Under the pieces are notes generated by a model. It worked only from the letters and a program-made list of their open reading frames with translations. It did not search any database and was not told where the DNA came from. Positions 55,514-64,000 of a DNA stretch of 64,000 nt are shown in pieces. Position 1 is the stretch's first letter. The number at the start of each line of letters is the position of its first letter. The DNA is from Piezodorus guildinii. Its lineage: Eukaryota > Arthropoda > Insecta > Hemiptera > Pentatomidae. The DNA lies in the NCBI GenBank assembly GCA_023052935.1, contig CM041292.1:33207386-33271385 (forward strand), in the 5' to 3' direction. The position numbers and the translations under genes were made by a program.

Positions 55514-56119
55514 CGATATTAAACAGTTTTTTCACTATTTTCTGTTCTTTTTTTGTCCGCCGCCCAAACCATTGTTCCTTGATATAATATTTAATACTCA
55601 ATTTAGTAAAAAAAAAAATTTTGATTTATGTATGAAGTCACAGGAACATTTCAAACCATTCACGTCTATATTTTAAAATTGTGACAATTAGAGGGTTTTT
55701 ACACTCATACTTTGGATTTTTATAATGAATTAAAGTTTCGCCCATGAGATCTAAATCACTCTTATAAATATCTTAGCTAAACTATTTATATGTTTTTTCT
55801 TTAAAATATTTGGTTCTATTTTTCTTTATTATCTTTAGCTCTATTTAAAACAAATAAGGAAAACACTTTATAATCACGTTTCAATAATTATAGAAGATAA
55901 GTAATTCTTCGCTAATCTTGAAACATACATTGAATAAATGTTAAAGAATTTATAACTCATAAGAAAAAAATCAATAAATTATGATTATAATTGTTGATGA
56001 TTTTTTTTTTTTGTAATTTACATGATTAATCAGTACTTTTCCTGTTTTATACTTCCCTTTCTACTCGTATTATGGCAGAAACAGTGGGCAATTTCTATCA
56101 GGGATTTACTCTATGAAAC

Positions 56120-56935
56120 ATTCGTTCCCAAGTGGTGGTCCGCGGACCCTGGAGAATGGCGAGATGCCATCGTAAAATTGTATAATAATAATAATAGGCT
56201 AAGCGAACCCGAAGGTTCGATGCCGATACCACCAAATTCCGCCTACACAGAGTCGTCCAATTTTCCCCATTCAAGCCAAAGCCCCCGAGATCAGCCTTAA
56301 CGCAATCCTCCCATCTACGCTTCGGCCTATCTTTCGGACGCCTACCAATCGGATCAGCAAATACTAACTTTCTCGGAATCCGCTCGTCATCGAGCCCAAC
56401 AACTTTGCTCGCCCAATGAGTCTCCGCGATGCAATCAGCTCAATTGTATTCACAGAATACAAGTTCCGCAATTCCGCGTTGTGCAACCTTCTAAACTCCC
56501 CAGTGGCCTCATCTTTAGTTTATAAATTCTAACCTTTAAGTTTTTAGATAGAAGCCGCGAGCTAAGTAACTTAGCAACTGAATAATAACACGCGTTTCCC
56601 ACCTTTAACCGGGACTTTATTTCTTCCTGGGTTTCATTTTTTCTAGTTATAATTGAACCTAAATATTTGAATTTCTCTACGTGTTCAAAAGTATTCCCTG
56701 ATACATCAATATCACCAAGATCGACACCGTTCTTGCTACTAATCATATATTTCGTCTTATCGGTATTTAATTCGAGTCCTATTTCTTTACCGGTTTTTAT
56801 TAACACACTTGTATTTAGTTGTATGGTTTCCGTGTCTTCACCTAGCAGTACCAGATCATCGGCATACCCCAAAACCGAAATCTTGTCACCCATATTTAAG
56901 CCTTTCTCGGTAAAATTGTATAAAATTACTTAAAT
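56120..56935 (-). mobile_element. LINE 3' fragment with (ATT)n-type tail
   Basis: Minus strand: LGYADDLVLLGED (RT catalytic box), ELNTDKTKYMI, FKYLGSIITRKNE, then after frame breaks VVGLDDERIPRKLVFADP and VKADLGGFGLNGENW, ending near a TAATAATAATA tail at 56200. 5'-truncated. Confidence 0.8.
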
Positions 56936-56966
56936 AAAAAATATTTGAGAAACCTTGGCTTTACAC

Positions 56967-57092
56967 TGCCAACGGGCAATACGAGGCCTGAGCCATGGAC
57001 TGTATATACCATTGCTGCTGTATATACATAGAATGTCTTTTGTATTTATTTTGTAAATAAAGTTGGAGGATAAGAAAAAAAAAAAAAAAAAA
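56967..57092 (+). mobile_element. Short retroposed 3' end with poly(A) and 12-bp target duplication
   Basis: 126 bp containing AATAAA and ending in ~18 A, flanked on both sides by TTGGCTTTACAC (56955-56966, 57093-57104). A severely 5'-truncated LINE or a processed mRNA 3' end. Confidence 0.75.
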
Positions 57093-57104
57093 TTGGCTTT
57101 ACAC

Positions 57105-57631
57105 GGACTCGTTGAATTACTTTTACCCGGTTACTGATCATAAATAAAGTACCTATATTTCATTTCTAATAACGTCTTCATATATTTTAATTCACTAAGA
57201 ATCAATTTTCACAAATTGTAGTTGGTTCTTGGAGTCTGGGTCTGGCATATATACTGTATTTATACTATCGATTATCTTTAAAAATTAATTTTAATCAGGG
57301 TCACTTAATAGTCATTCTATTATGTAAATAAAAAAAATAATTCTATTAGTTGGATGTGCCTTAAAATGGATACAATAATTTGGAATATGCACTATATCCT
57401 TTTAGGAAATATTCATTTATTTTATTTATTTTGATTATTTCTGCAATGAAATATATACTTGATCTTTTTATGTGATGAAAGATGTTTAAGTATGCTTTGG
57501 AATTGAATTAAATATGTACTTAGTAACTTTCGGAAAGAACTACAATTTTTAAACGTGCGTTTTAGGAGTCGAATCGGATGAATGAAATATATATATTTCA
57601 ATTGTACATAACTGTTATTCTTCTATTCTAT

Positions 57632-57711
<80 letters not shown>

Positions 57712-57932
57712 TATTTTTATTTTTTTAATTTAGGAGGTCCTAGCCATTGTACTGAATGGACGAAGGGTTCCCCGCGAAAATATTTCGTTGAAAACTACTG
57801 TTATAGAATATGTAACGAAATTATTTTAAGAAGATTTAAAAGGTCGTGATTAGTTTACATGGATTCATAATGAAAAAATCTTGTGCCCGCCCAGATTGGA
57901 TTAGTACCGTTCCCATGTAATGTTTATGTATA

Positions 57933-57990
<58 letters not shown>

Positions 57991-58560
57991 TACTATATAT
58001 ATTACTTTCACTTACCTATATATGAAGTGGATACCTAATTTGCATGCAACTGAAAACGATTTCTGGGTTTAGAGGTAGTTTAAAATTTGATTTGGGTCAA
58101 TTTAAATTTAGCCATAAAGAATAAAACTTGTTCCCGTCCAGGCTGGATTCGAACCAAAAGTAATCACTTTACCTTCGCACTCTTCCGTGTTGGCCATATT
58201 ACAAGACTATCGCAGAGCGATGTATTCTAGTCTCCGATATATAGCGGTGTCTTCTGCCGAAAAACAATTCAATACTGCGGGAAAATTTGACCAAGAAAAA
58301 AAAGTTGTTTTTATTTTTATTTTTTTATATTAAGCCAAGAACATTTTAACTATTTTTTTCCCGTAGAAATTAAAATGAAAAGAAAAATGGTTGTTGGACA
58401 AGCAGATTATTCTGGTACATAATGTATTCTTTACCAGGCTTTATTTAATTTCAATCTTAATCCTAGATACTGTCGAATACGTGCATAAGCAACATCGGTT
58501 ATAAAATTATTACAAAAAACATAAAGTTATTGATCACTTTAACGTTTACAGATTTCTTTT
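57105..58560. repeat. AT/CT microsatellite-rich intergenic region
   Basis: (CT)n at about 57633-57662, (TA)n at 57668-57707 and 57928-57991. No gene seen. Confidence 0.7.
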
Positions 58561-58680
58561 CAATTAATAATAATGATTATATTTTTTTTTTTTCAATCGA
58601 TAACGTTTGCGATATATTGCCCCAGTGTTAGCAATACCCGAACAGGGTATTTTATTTTATATATCAATTTATATTTAAAG

Positions 58681-58862
58681 GGAAATATTGGTGTTGATGA
58701 CCGTAATGTGCGCTTGGACCAGCGCAATGGGACCATACAGCCCGGATTATTGTACTATCTTGCGCTTCGCAACATCCAAAGCTGAATCCGCTGCAAGGGA
58801 GCAAGGTTATCGCCCTAACGCAAATACTTGTGGATATTGTAGATCATCAGTCGACATTGGTG
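58681..58862 (+). CDS. Diverged FPI-like gene, first visible exon
   Basis: 182 nt, phase 2 in and phase 1 out; signal core and the YRPN...CGYC segment. Confidence 0.6.
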
Positions 58863-61438
58863 GTAAGTCTTCCTATTTATGACGAAACTTTACACGTATA
58901 CAGGGCATAATACCACTCTTTCTAAATTACTATTAATTAAGTAGTTTTGTATGATGTGGCAGGCTTATATGATTTAAATGGGCTGTGTTCTTAATTTCAC
59001 TACTCTGTATTATTTATTCATTACCCTCCTCTGCCTTGGGCCAATACGGGTACTTGCAGCTGTGGGAAGTCCAACAGATACAACCCACAGCTGCAATGAT
59101 ACTAATTACATTAATGGTTCTCCCAACAACAAGTCCAATTGGATCTTCCGAGTAAGTAGCGTCTTTGGTTGTTCGACGGACTTCTTCAATCATCCATCCT
59201 ACCCAGGATGAAATGGCTTGGACTAACATGTTCTTTCCACCCGTACACAAAGGCTTTGTAGTTTGGTTATAAGATGAGGAATATCACTCTCTGTTAGAAC
59301 GTAGAACCTGGGTGTCCCTAAGAAACCCTCGTTTCTGTGTTTCTCAAGCTGCGCAGGCAAGGAGAATATGCTCGGCGGTCTCCGGAACACCACAACTGTG
59401 ACATAGGGGACTGATATTTTTGCCATGCTTGAATATTTTTGCTTTGCTCGGAAGCACCCATACCCCGTGAAAGACTGTGAAACCTAGTAATCACTGAGTA
59501 TCCAAGTATTTTCCAGTCTTGATCCGACGGTGGGGAAATAATACATTCTTAAATTAGCACCTTTTGGGGTCGTCAACCTACGGCTCCATTCGTCTATGAT
59601 GATCCCCCGAAGAGTTTTCTTCCATCTGCTGGATTCCTCATTGATCCTCACTCTAATGGTGTCCGGTAGCTCCACCAGACCTTCTCTCTTGAATTTATGC
59701 AGCTAATAGTCTTCTCGTAGGAAAAGGTCTATAGATATTTCTCCTGCTATTTACCTGCACCACCTCAAGAGACACTGTTCCGTACGCCCTGGTGACCTTG
59801 AGTAGAGGTATTATACGATATTTTAAGCTTTTCTTCTGTAAAGTACCTTTAATTTTGTAGATTTTAATAAACTAACCATATCATCTTATTAGCATTGATA
59901 AAAAACGGATAGATATATTAGTTAATAGAATAGATACGAAATGAATAGAAAGTGATGAATGAACTGATCCATAACTAATCACCCAATGTCATCCCACCGC
60001 TGAAATAACATAATAAATAATATTCTGCCTCAGCTGGTATTCGAACCCGGGATCTAAAGACTGTAGACTACTGCTCTACCCACTTGACCACGCGGCTCCC
60101 TCATTCAGTTTGACATTTAAACCAATCTCAATCCGTTTGAAAAGTTAAACAAATTTCAATCCTCCGCTTTTTCCTATCCCTGGGGACCATTTGTCGTCTT
60201 CTAGTTTCCGTTTTCTTCAAGTTTAACAACAAACTTATATTAATACGAACAAAAGTGTTGACCCAAGATGCAAGTGACCATCTGTCTAAAAACTAATTAT
60301 AAAATAGTGTCGTTCAACTTTTAAGGTCTGTTCACATACTTTACAAACACACACACACACACACACACAGATCATTTTACTAGGCTCATAATACCTAAAT
60401 GGACATATAACAACTGAAAGTATTTTTTTCTGGCTCTACGGTTCTGCAAGAAACTCGTCCTCTCTTATGACCTTCGTCTAGTCTTTTCTATTCCTAGCAA
60501 CCACTCACCATCTTCCTATCCCCATTTCCTTCGGTACTTCTTCCAGCGATCTAATGTGTCTTCTTCCTCTACGACGCCTTTCATCAGGCCGAAACTCGAA
60601 CAGGCTCTTTGGGATCGATTCTTTGGATATAATCGCTGTATTCCCCATCCATCTTATCTGGACCCCATCAGACCAATCAGGTTTTCCATCCATCCAGCGC
60701 AGCTCTTCATTCAGCTCTCCACTGGCCGTATTCGCACATCGGGGTATAAATCCACGAAGAACTCTTATTACCGGGCTAGCAGCTTTCTTTCCGATATCTC
60801 CCATGTCTCAGAGTCATAGTTGCTCATAGTGATCCATAATTTTAAATATCCCTCAATGTACAGAAGTATCTATTCCCAGTGGCCATTCTTCCTTTTAACT
60901 TTCGCCAACTTCAGCTTTCGCCATTTCAATTTTTGTCAATATTGCCCCAAATAATTAAACTTTCCTACGGCTCTCAGATTGTGGTTTCCAATTTAGAAAA
61001 ACTTATCAGCTTATCACAGATTCCTAAAACTGAATGGTTTTATGTTAATTGACTTGTACTCAAATACTTTTGTTGCTATTTCAAATTTTCCAATAGATCC
61101 TCCCTATGTTCTTTTAATTTTTAAAGTTAGTACAACACCGTTCGCATTTGCTAGAACTAACTCTATGACATGTACAGATATCCCTTATTGTATACTATAA
61201 TGTTATATTAAAGAGAGAAAGAGTTGGATAGCCTTACATACATATTTCATATAGGCAACTGTAACTTTAAATATAAATGATTATTAATTTTGTTTCTATT
61301 CATATTCACTTATGTACTTGTTTAGGTGATGTTCCATGTGATGCAATACTTGTACCAATAATAGGAGGCGATAGGATTCCATACAAACCAGACCTGATTT
61401 TCAAACAGGGGAATTGGAAGCGCTTCTTTTGGACCTAA
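58681..61438 (+). CDS. Diverged FPI-like secreted protein (two exons visible)
   Basis: Exon 58681-58862 (AAAG acceptor entering in phase 2; donor G|GTAAGT) and exon 61326-61438 (TTTAG; stop TAA). The first codons are a hydrophobic signal core (ILVLMTVMCAW), as in the gene at 42.5 kb, with the start on an unseen upstream exon. The mature part keeps GYRPNANTCGYC (compare EYRPNSTSCGCC) and VPC but only four or five of the 12 Cys, and ends in a basic-aromatic FKQGNWKRFFWT. Intron phases match the other gene (2 then 1). Probably a paralogue that no longer folds as the same inhibitor. The 2.5-kb intron holds LINE and SINE fragments. Confidence 0.6.
59230..59720 (-). mobile_element. LINE fragment near the RNase H/C-terminal end
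   Basis: Minus strand, broken frames: PDTIRVRINEESSRWK, WSRRLTTPKGANLRMYY, LWCSGDRRAYSPC or its shifted reading CGVPE (Cys/His end region), EKHRNEGFLGTPRF. Typical of RNase H-bearing LINEs. Confidence 0.55.
59800..59960 (+). repeat. Small copy of the ~0.9-kb repeat family
   Basis: Contains TAAAGTACCTTTAATTTTGTAG and CTTATTAGCATTGATAAAAAAC, shared with 45-50 kb. Confidence 0.6.
59960..60105 (-). repeat. tRNA-derived SINE-like repeat
   Basis: Minus strand: GAGCCGCGTGGTCAAGTGGG (A box) and CCCGGGTTCGAATACC (B box). The 3' acceptor strand does not pair with the 5' end, so it is not a tRNA gene. Confidence 0.6.
60448..60840 (-). mobile_element. LINE C-terminal fragment
   Basis: Minus strand: QIRWMGNTAII, FEFRPDERRRRGRRHI, then EEVPKEMGIGRW, like the RGRP...W..D..KE.GI end of endonuclease/RT LINEs. 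Confidence 0.55.
61326..61438 (+). CDS. Diverged FPI-like gene, last exon
   Basis: 113 nt; TTTAG acceptor, G|GT joint, DVPCDAILVPIIGGDRI then the basic-aromatic end and TAA. Confidence 0.55.
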
Positions 61439-61439
61439 G

Positions 61440-62600
61440 CCATCTATGTTATTGTTATTATTAACCAAAACCTCTTAGTATTTAGTATGTTTTTTATATT
61501 AATTTATTATTTTATATGTAAATACAACATGTAAATATAATTACTGTAATGCATTATAGGTGTTTTTCTTTTTCTATCTCCTCTTGCCTTTCACGCCAAG
61601 CCCGAGAAGGCCCAGCCAATCATTATAGCCATCAAGTATTTTTTCCTCAAAGCCTAAATATTTCAGAATTGTTTTAGGTTCCGGGATTTCGCAAAGGTTA
61701 CAGTTGCTGGACCCATTAGTATTTTCAAAGTTTAAAGGAATTCTTCGAATCTCGAGAACTGTTGTACTTAAAAGCCAATAAGAAAAAATCAAATGGGTTA
61801 TTATTTGCCTACATCGTGACAAAGGCTATAGAGTTGTATTATCAGGAAAAGCCCTTTTCCCTGTGTGGAAAATCTACATTTAAAGTAAGTAGGTAAGTAA
61901 CGAATTTTAACCAAGAAAACACATCTTTGTCGAAAAACGACGGGTAAGATTTTTTTCTGTCTTCAACTACTGCATGTTCTATCTGTTAATTTTATCCTTA
62001 TGTTTCGTTTCCAGTAAGAGAAGTTCACATCATGATACCCATTAATTTCTCATGGATTTAATCTGTCTTTGGGTATCCCAAGGTTCTAAAAGACCCTCGT
62101 TTATCGATAGTTTGATTTATTCTAGTAGCTAATTAAGTAGTAATGTTAAAAATCCTTTACAAAACCTTACTTCAAAATCGGAAATAACGATCTATTCGGG
62201 TAGTACATTAAGAAAATAAATCTCAATTTTTAGTCAGGGAACTCAATACCTCTTTTCTCAAACCCATTCTCTCCTCTATCTTTCTCAATGGCACATTCAA
62301 GTATTTAATATTTTTATCACTTTTAATTCTGGTTGGTATAAGTTTTCTCCAAAAATCTGTTCTTTCTCAAATAAGCAGGTTTTTTTTAACTAATAGAGTG
62401 TGCAATGCAAAACGATTTATTATACTTGAATAACTCTTACATGAGACAAAGATTAGTTTAGAAATACATTCGAAACACAGAGGTTATATATAATATTTAT
62501 ATTAATATTATTAATATCTTATGCTAAAATTTGAATACTCACGTCAAAGTATAATGTTTTAAAATTGATTAGGTTTTGATTGTTTATTTATTTAACATCA
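61440..62600. other. Intergenic, no recognised feature
   Basis: AT-rich; the ORF at 61574-61822 (minus) shows no motif I recognise. Confidence 0.45.
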
Positions 62601-62609
62601 CCTTATGCT

Positions 62610-62860
62610 ATTATGGCTAATCGGACAATGCTACAGTGGGAGTCCTAAATTTTGCCTATCCAGATTTTAATGTGATAGGGATCTTTAACGAGTACCTGAC
62701 CTCGCATTGGCTTGGAACCTCCTTTTAACGTAACTTCCGAAAGACGGCATAACTAAGGATTTTTTACTGCCATTAAAAAATCCTAGGACCACCTGCGGGT
62801 TTGAACCCGTGACCTTTGGCATAGGAAGCTGTTATGATAACCACCCAGCTACAAGTGATA
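62610..62860 (-). repeat. tRNA-derived SINE (minus)
   Basis: In inverse: ACTTGTAGCTGGGTGGTTAT, GGTCACGGGTTCAAACCCGC (B box), CCTAGGATTTTTTA, and a tail CCACTGTAGCATTGTCCG. The best-preserved member of the family in this window. Confidence 0.65.
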
Positions 62861-63354
62861 CCAAAGTGAAATTTATTAGGTTCATTGAATTCTAGTTTTA
62901 AGATTGAATTAAGAGTTCAGAAAAAGTAATGAATTCAAGAAACAAAATGCTATGTAATTAAAGATGAACCAAATATTAGCAGTTTTTTGTCTTATTAATT
63001 AAAAAATACAAATAGTTCTAAAACGTAAATAGCCTCTTATAATTTAGTGGAAGGGTAGAGAGTCTATATATTAAGTATTGAACTAGGCGAAAACGGCCTG
63101 ATGTATCGGGTATGCTCAACAGGTATAAGCAGGATATTATAAAATAATGCATCAGGGAAGGAAGTAATAGAAGAAAGAATTTCGATTCAACAGAGATAAA
63201 CATTAGATTTAGATTATGAAAAGTCTAGTCAATAATTGAACATTGTTTTTAAATGAACTTGATGAAAATTTAGAAAGCGGTCGCTTTCTATCAAAACTTT
63301 CTTGTTCAATAAATATAAAATCGCCAAATTCCAAATAATTAGGTATTAATTCAA

Positions 63355-64000
63355 ATAAAATCGATTAAAGGATTTTCAAATACAGTTAGAGATAAAAATG
63401 AGTGAAACTATTAAATAAATAAGTAAATTGAATTTTTAAGATGATATTTATTCTAAAATCTTTAGCTTTCCAACGGTATATCATACATGTATATTACTGC
63501 TCTTATGTTCAAAAACAAAAAATTGCATTAAACAAATATTTTTTCTGTTTTCTCCTTTAGTTGGGTATCGAATTCATTCAATTTATATATTTACCTGTTT
63601 TTCATCAGTGGTAACAAGATAATATAGTTATTTTTATTGAATCTACAAAATTAAAGGTACTTTAGAGAAAGACAATTTAAAATATCGGCATTTAGGCCCT
63701 GTCAGGCTATTTTAATCAGAATGTAACCTACATATCCTTAAAGTATATTAAAGTTTACATCGATAAAGCGAGTTTAATCAAAATCGTCGGAACCGTTTTT
63801 GAGAAAATCGAAAAAAGGTGCAAAATGATTGGTATAAAGTTCCTCTTCTGGTAAGCTCATTTTGATGAAAAAGGTTTTGTCACGTCTCGGGCGTATAGTT
63901 GTCTTAAATATGAAATTTCAGTTTTATAGAACTTACCGTTTCCGCCCGGGAGTTACCACACACACACACACACACACAGACCTTTTTGCGGGACTTGGTT
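63355..64000 (-). repeat. Copy of the ~0.9-kb repeat family, running off the window
   Basis: Minus-strand copy: TTTCAAATACAGTTAGAGAT, CTTTCCAACGGTATATCATA, CACGTCTCGGGCGTATAGTT, and (AC)n at 63956-63979, cut by the window end. Confidence 0.75.

Noticed and set aside
56022..56300. 92-residue plus-strand ORF with a hydrophobic start
   Set aside because: Antisense to the C-terminal part of a minus-strand LINE.
60030..60100. tRNA gene (minus strand)
   Set aside because: A and B boxes are present but the acceptor arms do not pair and the sequence continues into a SINE body.

Overview
This is an AT-rich eukaryotic window, almost certainly from an insect. The evidence is spliced genes with GT/AG introns, two copia retrotransposons whose primer-binding site (GGTTATGGGCCCAG) matches the copia-type initiator-tRNA site, jockey-like and endonuclease/RT LINEs, mariner and Tc1 remains, tRNA-derived SINE-like repeats, and two secreted genes resembling the insect fungal-protease-inhibitor (FPI) family. 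The insect order cannot be decided from the sequence.

Positions 1-28.3 kb hold the 3' part of one very large plus-strand gene. I can place 33 apparently usable exons and four damaged ones. Every intact exon is bounded by phase-1 introns on both sides, so exons can be added, lost or skipped without changing frame. Three hydrophilic exons (1.6-2.7 kb) are followed by an array of cysteine-rich exons (6.1-22.1 kb). The standard exon encodes about 69-70 residues with 19 cysteines. Fourteen units with a period of about 290 bp (14.4-18.4 kb) are near-identical in both exon and intron. Besides whole-repeat exons there are N-half exons, C-half exons and one chimeric exon. Six low-cysteine or Lys-rich exons follow, the last ending in a stop (28286) with an AATAAA just downstream. 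The usable coding length is roughly 5.7 kb, about 1,900 codons, and the gene's 5' end lies outside the window. No known family is recognised. A disulfide-crosslinked secreted structural material (silk, glue, salivary sheath or egg-coat type) is a guess from composition. A LINE, two mariner remnants and several repeats sit inside its introns.

Positions 28.3-42 kb are transposon-rich intergenic DNA. Two copia elements lie head to head (31.6-36.1 kb minus; 37.5-41.4 kb plus), each with matching LTRs and a 5-bp target duplication. The second is a deletion derivative with frameshifts.

Positions 42.5-43.9 kb hold two exons of an FPI-like secreted inhibitor, with a LINE tail in its intron. Positions 58.7-61.4 kb hold a diverged relative with the same intron phases but far fewer cysteines. 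Between and after them are a TIR element with internal motif arrays (47.0-48.4 kb), a tandem pair of an unclassified ~0.9-kb repeat (48.5-50.3 kb), a jockey-like LINE nested in an older one with a 9-bp target duplication (51.4-54.4 kb), a fold-back element, a small retroposed 3' end with a 12-bp target duplication (57 kb), further LINE and SINE fragments, and AT/CT/GT microsatellites. Several loci carry hammerhead-ribozyme-like CTGANGA...GAAACGT(C/T) cores. No rRNA gene, functional tRNA gene or CRISPR array is seen.
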